Positions 51,009-59,976 of a stretch of 64,000 bases of DNA are shown here, in pieces; position 1 is the first letter of the stretch; each line of letters starts with the position of its first letter. The notes under the pieces were generated by a model. That model did no database searches and was not told where the DNA came from. It worked only from the letters and a program-made list of their open reading frames with translations. Position numbers and translations under genes: made by a program. Source of the DNA: Paenibacillus sanguinis 2301083 = DSM 16941 (GTDB taxonomy: Bacteria; Bacillota; Bacilli; Paenibacillales; Paenibacillaceae); contig NZ_KB895378.1 of the NCBI RefSeq assembly GCF_000374825.1, positions 203,048-267,047 of the forward strand. Reading direction: 5' to 3'.

Positions 51009-52280
51009 TCACACATCGGTGTAGCCGTAGTAGTAAAGCCATTCCGTCAATACAGCAATGCCTGCGGCCAGCTCCTTCGCCGCACTGTATTCATGTGGGG
51101 AATGGCTGATGCCGGAGCGGCTGGGCACGAACAGCATCGTCGCCGGGCAGAGCTGGCCGATCACTTGCGTGTCGTGTCCGGCGCCGCTGAACATGGTGTG
51201 AAAGGGCAGGCTGCGCCTGTGACAGATGGCGGCAAGTGTCTTGTTCATCTCGTCGTTCATCCGGAATGGATTCATGTTCATCCATTCCTCGATCTCTATC
51301 TTTAGTCCACGCCGCGCGGCAATCCGGGCAAAGGCTTCCGGAAATTCGCCGCTGAACTCCTGCAAGGCGGCAAGGTGCGCATCCCGGATATCGACGGTAA
51401 ACGAGACATCGCCCGGAATCACATTGGAGGAGTTCGGCTTCACGTGCAATTGTCCCACGGTGGAGACAAAGGGCTCGCTCTGGTGAAGCGCCTTCCGCTC
51501 CAGCCACTCGATCATTTCACACGCGCCAAGCAGAGCATCTTGCCGATATTTCATCGGCGTGGTTCCGGCATGGTTGGCGCTGCCGCAGACGCGCACGGTA
51601 TAGCGGCGTTGACCAACGATGCCCTGCACGATGCCAATGGAGGCGCGCTCTCGCTCCAGGACGAATCCTTGCTCAACGTGCAGTTCGATGAAGCGGGCAA
51701 TATCGCTGCGCCGGGGCGAGGAAAAGGTGCCGAGGCCAAAACCCGCGGCATTCATAGCGGACTGCAATGTCGTTCCATCCGCATCGGCGATATCGGGAGG
51801 CGTGTGAACAGCATAGCGCCCGGTCAGGTTCCCTGAGCCCCAGTAGGTCAGCGGGAAGCGGCTGCCCTCCTCTTCGCACAGGGAGACCACTTCCAGCGGC
51901 CGGAGCGGTTGGCCAAACTGCTTGCGCAGAAACTCCAAAGCGAGAATCCCGGCCAGTATGCCATAGGCCCCATCGTATTTGCCCCCATGGCGAACGGTAT
52001 CCACATGGGAGCCAGTCAGGATTGTCTTCTGCTCCGCGCGACTGCCTTCCAGCCGACCAAATAAATTGCCGCAATCGTCCAGGCGGGTTGCCAGACCCGC
52101 TTTCTCCATCCGCCCGGCCAGAGCGGTCTGCGCCTCCTGCCAGGCCGGAGAGTAGAGCAGCCGGGTGACGCCTCCGCCCGGATCGCTTCCGTATGCGGCC
52201 AGCCAGTCTATGGCTTCCGCAATATCCGGCTCGAACCATGCCGGATCGAAGCGCAATTGAGTTTCACTGATTTTATTCAT
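51009..52280 (-). CDS. allC: Allantoate amidohydrolase, M20 family
   Basis: Hydrolyses allantoate to ureidoglycine, ammonia and CO2. The 423-aa protein has TGSHVDTV (His92), KYDG (Asp103), EEEGSRFPLTYWGSGNL with the catalytic Glu (about 138), ELHVEQG and HSPHEY near residue 385. GAAGGG lies before ATG 52280, 19 bases after the allantoinase stop. Assignment as the allantoate enzyme, rather than the paralogue at 47912, rests on its place between allB and allE. Confidence 0.85.
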   Translation of the reverse strand: MNKISETQLRFDPAWFEPDIAEAIDWLAAYGSDPGGGVTRLLYSPAWQEAQTALAGRMEKAGLATRLDDCGNLFGRLEGSRAEQKTILTGSHVDTVRHGGKYDGAYGILAGILALEFLRKQFGQPLRPLEVVSLCEEEGSRFPLTYWGSGNLTGRYAVHTPPDIADADGTTLQSAMNAAGFGLGTFSSPRRSDIARFIELHVEQGFVLERERASIGIVQGIVGQRRYTVRVCGSANHAGTTPMKYRQDALLGACEMIEWLERKALHQSEPFVSTVGQLHVKPNSSNVIPGDVSFTVDIRDAHLAALQEFSGEFPEAFARIAARRGLKIEIEEWMNMNPFRMNDEMNKTLAAICHRRSLPFHTMFSGAGHDTQVIGQLCPATMLFVPSRSGISHSPHEYSAAKELAAGIAVLTEWLYYYGYTDV

Positions 52281-52299
52281 CCCGAGCCCTTCTCTCTAT

Positions 52300-53718
52300 T
52301 TAGTCGGTTGAGGTGAGCGCGCTTCTGCTAGCGGTTTGCAGGGACTCCGGCTTGCAGCCCAGCTGGCGGGCTGGTTGTCCGAGAGGCGGCCCCGCCACCT
52401 GGTGCTTCAGGTCATAGACCGTCTTGCCCCGCACCAGGGTGCGCGTTACGCGGCAGTACATCTGTCTGCCAGCATAAGGATTATGCCGATGGCGATCCAG
52501 CAAATGCTCCCGCTGCAAGCGGTAGGCGGTGAAATCGACCAGCGCCAGATCGGCATCCGCCCCCGGGGCAATGGCGCCCTTGGCAGGAGCCAGCCCGAAG
52601 CGGCGGGCCGGATTCGACGACAGCAGCCGGCAGAGCAAGGGCAGCTCCAGGCCGCGCCGCACATGGCCCTCGCCCAGCAGCAGCTCCAGGGAGCTCTGGG
52701 CTCCGGAGATGCCGCCCCAGATCGCAAACCAGTCGGAAGAATCCTTCAGCTCAGGCGGGCAAGGGGAATGATCCGAGGTGATCATGTCGATGGCGCCGCT
52801 GCCGATAAGCTTCCAGAGCCCCTCCTGGTCTTGCTGCGAGCGTAAAGGGGGCGCACATTTGGCCAGAGGGCCGATGGCTTCCAGTTCTTCCGCAGTCCAT
52901 ACCAGATAATGCGGACAAGTCTCCAGCGTGACATCCTGCCCTTCCAGACGGGCTTGCACGATCAGCTCCGCCGCCTCCGGGCTGCTGATATGCACGAAAT
53001 GCAGAGCGCAGCCGGTAAGCCGGGCATAGAACAGCGCCCGCTTGACCGCCTCTACCTCGGCATAGACCGGCCTGGAGGCCAGATAAGCCTGGGCAGAGCG
53101 CGCGCCGGAGCGAAGCTGGGCGGCGGTGAGCGCCGCGGTAATCTGCTCGCTCTCGGCATGCAGGGCCAAGATGCGGCCCAGCCCGGCGATGTGGCTCATC
53201 CCTTCGTAGAGGGTGAGGTCATCGGCTTCGCGGAATGCGCCCTCCTGCTTGCCTCCGGCTGCGGACATAAACGCTTTATACCCGATGACCCCACCATCCG
53301 AGAGCGGAGCTAATTGCGGCAGATTGCCGGGAACCAGCCCGCCCCAGAAGGCGTAGTCAATATATGATCTTCGCTCGAACAGCGCCAGCTTGGCCTGGAG
53401 AGCCTCCACCGTGGTGGTGGGCGGCAGGCCGTTCAGCGGCATGTCAATACAGGTGGTGCACCCGCCGGCCGCAAGGGCTGACGTGCCGCTGGGAACTCCC
53501 TCCCAGTCATCCAACCCCGGCTCGTTCAGATGAACATGCGCGTCGATCATCCCCGGAACAACGACCTGGCCTGTCGCATCAATCTGCTCATCCGCCGTAG
53601 CCAGCCCGGTAACCTCCAGTGCGGCGATTCGGCCATCCTGAATCCCGATATCCAGCGGGAGTACGCGATCGGCCAATACAACCTGACCGCCGCGAATGAC
53701 GGTATCATAGTGTGCCAT
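52300..53718 (-). CDS. allB: Allantoinase
   Basis: Opens the allantoin ring to allantoate in the cytoplasm. The 472-aa amidohydrolase shows DAHVHLNEPG (His61, His63), carbamylated Lys148 (GYKAF), His187 (LHAESE), His243 (FVHISSP) and Asp316 (TSDHSPC), the complete binuclear zinc set. ATG 53718 lies nine bases after GGAGG. The operon continues with allC and allE. A longer frame from 53757 lacks support. Confidence 0.92.
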   Translation of the reverse strand: MAHYDTVIRGGQVVLADRVLPLDIGIQDGRIAALEVTGLATADEQIDATGQVVVPGMIDAHVHLNEPGLDDWEGVPSGTSALAAGGCTTCIDMPLNGLPPTTTVEALQAKLALFERRSYIDYAFWGGLVPGNLPQLAPLSDGGVIGYKAFMSAAGGKQEGAFREADDLTLYEGMSHIAGLGRILALHAESEQITAALTAAQLRSGARSAQAYLASRPVYAEVEAVKRALFYARLTGCALHFVHISSPEAAELIVQARLEGQDVTLETCPHYLVWTAEELEAIGPLAKCAPPLRSQQDQEGLWKLIGSGAIDMITSDHSPCPPELKDSSDWFAIWGGISGAQSSLELLLGEGHVRRGLELPLLCRLLSSNPARRFGLAPAKGAIAPGADADLALVDFTAYRLQREHLLDRHRHNPYAGRQMYCRVTRTLVRGKTVYDLKHQVAGPPLGQPARQLGCKPESLQTASRSALTSTD

Positions 53719-53749
53719 AGACAGGTTCCTCCAAAAGCTTGGATTCGTA

Positions 53750-54892
53750 TTATTCAAACTCCGCCTTAATCAGTTCAGGGGCGACTTCCTGCAGCAGGCT
53801 CAAGTCATGATAGAGCTGGGGATTCTGCTCGGCCTTGATATTGCCCGTGCTCTTCAAATATTGGCCTACAGCCGGGCCGTTGCTGCCGGACACATAGCTG
53901 TCGTTCACTTCCATGCTGTACACATTGCGGTTCATAATTTGCGTCAGCTCTTCTTCGCTCAAGTGAAGCTCGGGAGCGAGAATGCGAATGGCTTCCTCCC
54001 GATTATTGTTAATGTAGTCGGTGGCCTTGTACAAGGCGCGCAGGACGGCTTTGATCGTATTCGGGTTCTCGGTCAGGAAATCATCGGTGGCCTGGATGGT
54101 GGTATGCACGCTCATCCAATCAACATCTCCCGGATTGTCGGGCAATTCGCTCTTGGTACCGCTGAACAGGAATTTACCACCGCTCTGAATGGCCTTGGTG
54201 ATAAAGGGCTCCCAGGCGGCCATCGCATCAATATTGCCCTTTTCCAACGCAACCACCGCATCGGAAGGCGCCAGGTTCACGTATTTGATCTTCTCAACGT
54301 CAACACCCAACTCCTTGCCCATGTTGTTAATGGCGATCACAACATCGGCTCCGCTGGGAACGCCGATCGTCTTGCCCTCCAGGTCTTTGGCGCTGGAGAG
54401 ATTGAGATTTTTGCCGCCGACCACCGCCTGGGTTCCGGCAATTTGCGCCAACGGGGCAACGATTTTCACATCTACGCCATTCGACGTCAGAATGATATCC
54501 ATAAAATTAGTCTGAATGCTAAGCGGGGCGCTGCCTCCGGCAATCATCGGGGCGATATCCGGGCCGCTCTCGATAAGCTGATTGGTAATCTCAAGCCCTT
54601 CCTCTTTGAAGTAGCCCAGTTTATCAGCGATAATCTGCTGCGAGGAAATTTGCGCATCGCGGACGCCGACGAGGGTGAAGCTGGGGGTTTCGAGGGTTTC
54701 ATTGGCTATTTCGCTATTGCCGCTGGAATCGGCGGCGCCATTCTCCGTAGCGGCATTTCCCGTAGCTGCGGCTGCCGGGGCGGAAGTATTTGCGGTATTC
54801 TTAGCGGCTCCACAGGCCGTCAAAAGAAGAGAAAGCAGTAGAAACAACGTGATACCTGTACTCAAAAGACCCTTGTGATTTTTTCTCATCAT
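53750..54892 (-). CDS. SsuA/NrtA-type substrate-binding lipoprotein, probable ureide importer
   Basis: A 380-aa lipoprotein with signal LLSTGITLFLLLSLLLTAC (Cys near residue 27) and a fold typical of nitrate/sulfonate/pyrimidine-precursor binding proteins: PSFTLVGVRDAQISSQQII, KDLEGKTIGVPSGAD and WEPFITKAI. It is encoded with a matching permease and ATPase directly ahead of allantoinase, suggesting import of allantoin or a related ureide. GGAGG is nine bases before ATG 54892. Confidence 0.85.
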   Translation of the reverse strand: MMRKNHKGLLSTGITLFLLLSLLLTACGAAKNTANTSAPAAAATGNAATENGAADSSGNSEIANETLETPSFTLVGVRDAQISSQQIIADKLGYFKEEGLEITNQLIESGPDIAPMIAGGSAPLSIQTNFMDIILTSNGVDVKIVAPLAQIAGTQAVVGGKNLNLSSAKDLEGKTIGVPSGADVVIAINNMGKELGVDVEKIKYVNLAPSDAVVALEKGNIDAMAAWEPFITKAIQSGGKFLFSGTKSELPDNPGDVDWMSVHTTIQATDDFLTENPNTIKAVLRALYKATDYINNNREEAIRILAPELHLSEEELTQIMNRNVYSMEVNDSYVSGSNGPAVGQYLKSTGNIKAEQNPQLYHDLSLLQEVAPELIKAEFE

Positions 54893-54907
54893 CGTTTAAA
54901 GCCTCCT

Positions 54908-55828
54908 TTATTTTTCCACAGCGCTGCGAACGCCGTTTTTTCTCCAGGTAATAGTTCTTCGTTCCAGGAGCTTCAAGAGGTAGGACATGATGCTGAACTC
55001 CAGGCCAATTAGTATGATGGCTACAAACATATTGCTGATCTTGAAGTAGTTGCGGGCGTCCACAATAATGTATCCGAGCCCCGATTTGGCCCCCATCATT
55101 TCAGATACAATCAGGGAGGAAAAGCCTAACCCCAGACTCACTTGCGCACCGATAAAAATGCTAGGAATCGCGGAGGGGAAAATAACCTTCCAGAACACAT
55201 GCCTTTCCTTGGCGCCCAGACATAAAGCCGAGCGAATCAACGCGGGATTGACCGACTTCAGGCCGTCCAGCGTATTGGTCAGCACCGGGATAAAAGTCGT
55301 CCAGGCGATCAGCAGCAGCTTGGGAAATTCGCCGATCCCAAACCAGATAATGAGAATAGGCAGCAGCGCCAGGCTGGGAATCGGACCCAGCAGGTTCAGC
55401 ACCGGGCTGAGCCAGTATTCGACTTTGGGAAATTTGTTCATGGCCACGCCGACAGCGACAGCTAACACGAGGCCAATCACAAAGCCGGACAAAATGCGAA
55501 GGGTGCTGGCCAGAACGCTCTCCTGAATCACCCCTAATTCCATCAGCCGCCAAAGCTCCTGCACAATCGTGGTGGGAGCGGGCAGAAAGTTCGGATTGAA
55601 CAGCTCCCACTGCTCGTTCAAGCGGCTGAATCCCTCCCAGAGCAGGAAGAAGACCAAGATGGGCAGCAGTCCGGCGCGATCCTGCCATCGCCAGCGTAAG
55701 CGCGGCGCTCTGGACGATGAGCTGACGGCTTTCCGTCCGCTTTCAGCCTCTACTTGCACGTGGGCTTTGTCGGCGGCGGCTTGGGCTTTGGCTTGGGAGG
55801 AAGTCAGGGAAGATGCCAGTTTGTTCAT
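54908..55828 (-). CDS. SsuC-type ABC permease, probable ureide importer
   Basis: A 306-aa inner-membrane permease. A polar N-terminus of about 50 residues precedes six helices; the EAA loop has IRSALCLGAKERHVFWKVIFPSA near residue 195 (key GAKE and P). AAAGGAGG lies before ATG 55828. It sits 13 bases after the ATPase gene and 15 before the binding protein. Confidence 0.88.
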   Translation of the reverse strand: MNKLASSLTSSQAKAQAAADKAHVQVEAESGRKAVSSSSRAPRLRWRWQDRAGLLPILVFFLLWEGFSRLNEQWELFNPNFLPAPTTIVQELWRLMELGVIQESVLASTLRILSGFVIGLVLAVAVGVAMNKFPKVEYWLSPVLNLLGPIPSLALLPILIIWFGIGEFPKLLLIAWTTFIPVLTNTLDGLKSVNPALIRSALCLGAKERHVFWKVIFPSAIPSIFIGAQVSLGLGFSSLIVSEMMGAKSGLGYIIVDARNYFKISNMFVAIILIGLEFSIMSYLLKLLERRTITWRKNGVRSAVEK

Positions 55829-55841
55829 ATAAATCCCTCCT

Positions 55842-56567
55842 TTAATCTAAGGTCAGCAGTTCCTCGATTTCTCGCGCAAGTGCAATGAATTCGGGGTGGT
55901 CAGCAGGACGGGGCCGCTCCATAGAAACAGGATAAGAGGCGGCAACTTCGCCATGCTTCATCACCAGGATCCGATCCGCCAAATGGATGGCTTCAGAGAT
56001 GCTGTGGGTAATGAACAGCACGGACGGCTTCAGCTCCAGCCAGATGCGCAGCAGCTCGCGCTGCATCATTTCCCGCGTCAGTACATCCAGCGCGCCGAAG
56101 GGCTCATCCATTAGCAGAAAATCGGGGTCGCTTGCTAGTGCTCTGGCAATGCCCACCCGCTGCTTCATTCCGCCTGACAACTGATCAGGCATGCTGTCCG
56201 CATACTCCTCAAGCCCTACCATCTGCAAGTATTTAGCGGCGATGGCCCGCGCCTGAGCTTTGCTGTTTCCCTGCACGACCGGCCCGAAGGCGACGTTGTC
56301 AATCACTTTGTACCAAGGGAATAAGGCATGATCCTGAAAGACAACACAACGGGATTTAGAGGGTCCGGTAATCGGCTCTCCATTAACCGAAATACTGCCC
56401 CGGTCTGGCTGCAGAAAGCCAGCCACCAAGTGAAGCAAGGTGGATTTCCCGCAGCCACTGTGCCCCAGGATGCAAATAAACTCATGTGGCCGTACTGTAA
56501 AGCTGACGTTGTGCAGCACTTTTTTGCCGTTGTAGCCTTTTTCTACCTGTTGTACAGCCAAAGTCAT
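55842..56567 (-). CDS. SsuB-type ABC ATPase, probable ureide importer
   Basis: A 241-aa ATPase with Walker A LGHSGCGKST (about 35-44), Q-loop FQDHALFPW, signature LSGGMKQRVGIARAL and Walker B FLLMDEPFGALD. These features are typical of the nitrate/taurine subfamily. First gene of the ureide operon, with GGAGGGG eight bases before ATG 56567. Divergent from pucR. Confidence 0.9.
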   Translation of the reverse strand: MTLAVQQVEKGYNGKKVLHNVSFTVRPHEFICILGHSGCGKSTLLHLVAGFLQPDRGSISVNGEPITGPSKSRCVVFQDHALFPWYKVIDNVAFGPVVQGNSKAQARAIAAKYLQMVGLEEYADSMPDQLSGGMKQRVGIARALASDPDFLLMDEPFGALDVLTREMMQRELLRIWLELKPSVLFITHSISEAIHLADRILVMKHGEVAASYPVSMERPRPADHPEFIALAREIEELLTLD

Positions 56568-56610
56568 TCTGTCCCCTCCACTCCGATTTTTTTAATGTAA
56601 GGTTTCTTTA

Positions 56611-56660
56611 CACAAATTTGATTTGTGATTTTATGATAGCATATCCTTTCGGGGATTCAA
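56611..56660 (-). promoter_or_regulatory. Promoter and palindromic operator of the ureide operon
   Basis: On the minus strand TTGAAT (56660-56655), 16 bases, TATCAT (56638-56633) form a plausible promoter. CACAAAT-TTG-ATTTGTG (56611-56627) lies just downstream, over the expected start of transcription. The palindrome is a candidate site for PucR or another nitrogen regulator. Confidence 0.55.
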
Positions 56661-56700
56661 TAGATATGATGCATAATGTTATGTAAGGTTATTGTGCGTA

Positions 56701-56730
56701 TTGCACATTTTGAGAGAAAAGAGGTATATT
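56701..56730 (+). promoter_or_regulatory. pucR promoter
   Basis: TTGCAC (56701-56706), an 18-base spacer and TATATT (56725-56730), about 70 bases before the pucR start codon. Confidence 0.6.
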
Positions 56731-56798
56731 ATTGATAAAAATTATAGATATTTGAGTTACTTTATATAACATTGTACGTTAATTAAGGAGAGGTGAAA

Positions 56799-58496
56799 AT
56801 GAAGTTACAGGAGTTGCTGCGTTTGCCTGTGTATCGCGAAACTCGAGTGCTGGCGGGAGAGGGCGGGCTGAATCGTCCGGTGAAATCGGTAAACATGATG
56901 GATGCCCCGGACATTATTGATTATTTGAAAGCAGATGAGCTGTTGCTCACGACGGGGTATGCGCTTCGCGACAAGCCGGGAGAATTGCTGCAGCTGGTGC
57001 GCCAGATGGCAGGAACAGGCTGTGCAGGACTTGCTATCAAGACCAAGCGCTTCCTGAAGGAGATTCCGACATCGGTGCTAAAGCTGGCGGATGAGCTGCA
57101 TTTTCCGCTGATTGAATTGGCGCTTTCCCCTTCCTTGGGAGAGCTGCTGCAGGAGTCGCTTAATTTTATTCTGGAGAAGCATAATGATGAATTACGCTAC
57201 GCGCTGCGCATGCACCGTGATTTCTCAGCCTTGATTATGAAGGGAGAAGGACAGGAAGCCATCCTTGAAGCCTTGTCCGATCTGGTCGGCGGGGCGGTGA
57301 TGCTGGTTGATTGGCGAGGCAACCGGATCGGCGGATTGGCTGACCGCGTCGGAACATCGGTGGATTCGATACGCCTAAAGGAGCAGCTACAAACTGCGGC
57401 AGCCAGTATACGCGACTTCGCCAGCAAGATGGCGGAATTCTGCCTGCTGCCTGACGGAGACGAGACCCATGAAGCCCGTTGTGAGGTGATTATGCAAGCG
57501 ATTGAGCTGCCATACCAATCCGCGTTCCTGACCGTGGTGAACGGGGTATTCGGCGATTCCCCCCTGCCCCGGCTGGCTCTGGAGCAAGCGGCCAATGTAA
57601 TCGGCCTGGAGCTGGTTAAGCAGCAGGCCCTGCAGGAACGGTTACGGCGCTATAAGGATGAATTTTTCGAGGAATGGATGAGCGGGGTATTTCAATCGCG
57701 GCAGGAAATTTTGTCGCTAGGCAAAAGATACGGGCTGCGGGAAGCTGGCGGTTATTTGTGCGTGGCTGGCAAAGTGGATGAGTCGGGGCGGGGAGAGACC
57801 GCTGGCAGGCATGCCTACCAGCAGCGCGACCGGCTATATGAATTGCTCGAAGCCAAGCTGGCTGAATTTGAGCTGCCTGCGCTGTTGTTCAACAACAAGG
57901 AGATGCTGGTGGTCGTCATACAGCGGGAAGCAAGCAGCATCTCAGGGGCAGGAAAGGAGTATCCGTTGCTTCCTTGCCTGGTGGCGTTTCAAGAGCAACT
58001 GCAACGGGAGGAACAGCTCACTTTCTCGTTCGGCATCGGCAATCAGACAGAGCAAATTACTGGACTGCCCAATGCTTATAAGGAAGCGATCAGCGCTCTG
58101 CATATGGGCCAGCAGGCTCGTCAAACCTCCTTCATTCATTTTTACCGTGCCAGGGAGGTGCTTGAACTGCTGAAGATGGTTCCCGAGGTGGCGCTAACGG
58201 ATTTCTATCAGGAAACCTTTCAGGCAATTATGCGCATAGATGCGCGGGAACGGACGGATTTAATGGATACCGCCCGCGTCTTTCTGGAAACACAGGGTCA
58301 GATCGGAGAGACGGCCAAGCGCCTGTTCGTTCACCGCAATACGGTAGCTTACCGCCTGGAGAAATTTGAACACCTAACCCGCTGCCACCTGCGCGACCCG
58401 GATGATTCGCTGCGGCTCCGGCTCGCTTTTCTGGCGGAAAAGCTGTTACAACGGGCAAAAAGGATAACTATCCAGTCACCTGGTGGATTCACATGA
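56799..58496 (+). CDS. pucR: PucR-family regulator of purine/ureide catabolism
   Basis: A 565-aa cytoplasmic regulator. An N-terminal PucR sensor domain (about residues 6-125: LQELLRLPVYRETRVLAG and GYALRDKPGEL) is followed by a GGDEF-like middle region and a C-terminal PucR helix-turn-helix (about 500-540: GQIGETAKRLFVHRNTVAYR). ATG 56799 is preceded by AAGGAGAGGTGAAA; a GTG two codons earlier lies too close. It is divergent from the allantoin genes, matching PucR of B. subtilis, which activates ureide genes in response to allantoin-type metabolites. Confidence 0.92.
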   Translation: MKLQELLRLPVYRETRVLAGEGGLNRPVKSVNMMDAPDIIDYLKADELLLTTGYALRDKPGELLQLVRQMAGTGCAGLAIKTKRFLKEIPTSVLKLADELHFPLIELALSPSLGELLQESLNFILEKHNDELRYALRMHRDFSALIMKGEGQEAILEALSDLVGGAVMLVDWRGNRIGGLADRVGTSVDSIRLKEQLQTAAASIRDFASKMAEFCLLPDGDETHEARCEVIMQAIELPYQSAFLTVVNGVFGDSPLPRLALEQAANVIGLELVKQQALQERLRRYKDEFFEEWMSGVFQSRQEILSLGKRYGLREAGGYLCVAGKVDESGRGETAGRHAYQQRDRLYELLEAKLAEFELPALLFNNKEMLVVVIQREASSISGAGKEYPLLPCLVAFQEQLQREEQLTFSFGIGNQTEQITGLPNAYKEAISALHMGQQARQTSFIHFYRAREVLELLKMVPEVALTDFYQETFQAIMRIDARERTDLMDTARVFLETQGQIGETAKRLFVHRNTVAYRLEKFEHLTRCHLRDPDDSLRLRLAFLAEKLLQRAKRITIQSPGGFT

Positions 58497-58520
58497 ACCC
58501 GGCGACTCGTTAGCTGCAAT

Positions 58521-58552
58521 CTTTCAATGCACGCACCTATATCAGGCACGAC
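58521..58552 (-). CRISPR. Solitary degenerate type I-C CRISPR repeat
   Basis: Matches the array repeat at 33121-33553 in 26 of 32 positions (TTTCAATGCACGCACCTATA on the plus strand). No second repeat or spacer follows. With the leader-like sequence directly to its right it is a relic array. Confidence 0.8.
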
Positions 58553-58730
58553 TCCGCCCCAAATGAGCCCGCACCCAGCAAGGACTCAGGACACCAATAG
58601 TGCGAATCTCGTATAAAGAGTATCTCAAGCATAGCAAAAAAAGGATTAATATGCCATGAGCCCTTCTGGGACGCGGAGTGCGTGGTGCGAATCACCGAAA
58701 AAAATCCTGCGGGCTCGGGGTCAGCACCGG
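58553..58730 (-). promoter_or_regulatory. Relic CRISPR leader
   Basis: Aligns with the leader at 33554-33735: CAAATGAGCCC (58560), CCCAGCAAGG, GTGCGAATCTCG, CGTGGTGCGAATC (58681) and a late TCAGCACCGG in place of TTCGCACC. The orientation is the same. It is more diverged than the first leader. Confidence 0.75.
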
Positions 58731-58776
58731 AGTATTTCTTTCATTCGCTGTTCACTACTTTACGTTCAATCATCGA

Positions 58777-59976
58777 TCACACGCTAACGCTATGGCTGCG
58801 CAGACCAGATACAGCCTTCTCCAGCCGCTTCAACGCTTCGACGAGCACCTGCTTCGGACAGCCAATATTCATGCGGACAAAACCAATTCCCTCCTGACCA
58901 AAGCTGGCTCCATCATTCAAACCCAGCTTCGCTTGCTTCTCCATAAAGGAAAGCAATTCTGGTTGATCCATCTGCAACGCGCGACAATCCAGCCAGACCA
59001 GGTAGGTCGCCTCGGGACGAATCGGCATGATCTCTGGAATGTAACGAGCGAAATAGTCCAGTAAATATGCCAGGTTACCAGATAAATAATCGACAAGTTG
59101 CTCTGCGTAATAATCACATTCAGAATAGGCCGTTTCTAAAGCCAACAGCCCGAATATTGTGCGACCATCAGATTTGTTCTTGATTAGACGGTCATGATAG
59201 GCCTCGCGAAGTTGGGCATTCGGTATTACAATTCCCGCCGTACGCAGCCCTGCCAGGTTAAAGGTTTTGCTGGGATTCATGCATACCAGGCAGCGATTCG
59301 CTATCTCTTCGGACAGCATAGCAAAAGGCAGATGCTTGCGGCCGGGGTAGACCAAGTCTGAATGTATTTCATCAGATACAACGATAACATGATGCTTCAG
59401 ACAAAGCTCGCCGATGCTGCGCAGCTCTTCCTCGCTGAACACCCGGCCTGTCGGATTATGAGGATGACAGAGCAGCATCAGCTTCGTCTTGGGATGGCTG
59501 AGCTTCTCTTCCAAATCCGTAAAGTCAATTTCATAAGAGCCATTGCGCAGCACTAGACTGTTGGTCACTTTGACCCGATCGTTGTTCTCAATCACTTGAT
59601 GGAAGGGAGGATAAACCGGGGTCTGAATCAGCACCTGTTCTCCCGGTTCCGTGTAGGCTTGCACCGCCATCGCCAAAGCAGGAACTACCGCCGGTGAATA
59701 CTCTACCCATTCCTCCTTAATCTTCCAGCCAAATCGTTTCTCCGTCCAGCAGCCGAGGGCTCGACCCAAAGTGTTATCCACATGAGGATATCCATAAATG
59801 CCATGCTCGACTCTATTCATCAGAGCCTGAATGACCGGCTCCGGACACTTGAAATCCGTATCGGCAATCCACATAGGAATGATATCATCTGTATAGACGC
59901 TGTATTTTTTCGCTTCAGTTCCGCTTCGATCCATCATCTCGTCAAAATCATGCTGCAGCAGATGTCTCCCCCCCAT
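58777..59976 (-). CDS. patB: MalY/PatB-type PLP-dependent C-S lyase
   Basis: A 399-aa fold-type I PLP enzyme resembling PatB/MalY cystathionine beta-lyases. Visible motifs are PMWIADTDF at the N-terminus, HPHNPTGRVF, SDEIHSDL and NPSKTFNLAG with the Schiff-base Lys near residue 236. It would cleave cysteine S-conjugates or cystathionine to thiol, pyruvate and ammonia. The start overlaps the ATPase stop (TAATG). Position after a cystine-type importer supports release of sulfur from imported compounds. Confidence 0.87.
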   Translation of the reverse strand: MGGRHLLQHDFDEMMDRSGTEAKKYSVYTDDIIPMWIADTDFKCPEPVIQALMNRVEHGIYGYPHVDNTLGRALGCWTEKRFGWKIKEEWVEYSPAVVPALAMAVQAYTEPGEQVLIQTPVYPPFHQVIENNDRVKVTNSLVLRNGSYEIDFTDLEEKLSHPKTKLMLLCHPHNPTGRVFSEEELRSIGELCLKHHVIVVSDEIHSDLVYPGRKHLPFAMLSEEIANRCLVCMNPSKTFNLAGLRTAGIVIPNAQLREAYHDRLIKNKSDGRTIFGLLALETAYSECDYYAEQLVDYLSGNLAYLLDYFARYIPEIMPIRPEATYLVWLDCRALQMDQPELLSFMEKQAKLGLNDGASFGQEGIGFVRMNIGCPKQVLVEALKRLEKAVSGLRSHSVSV

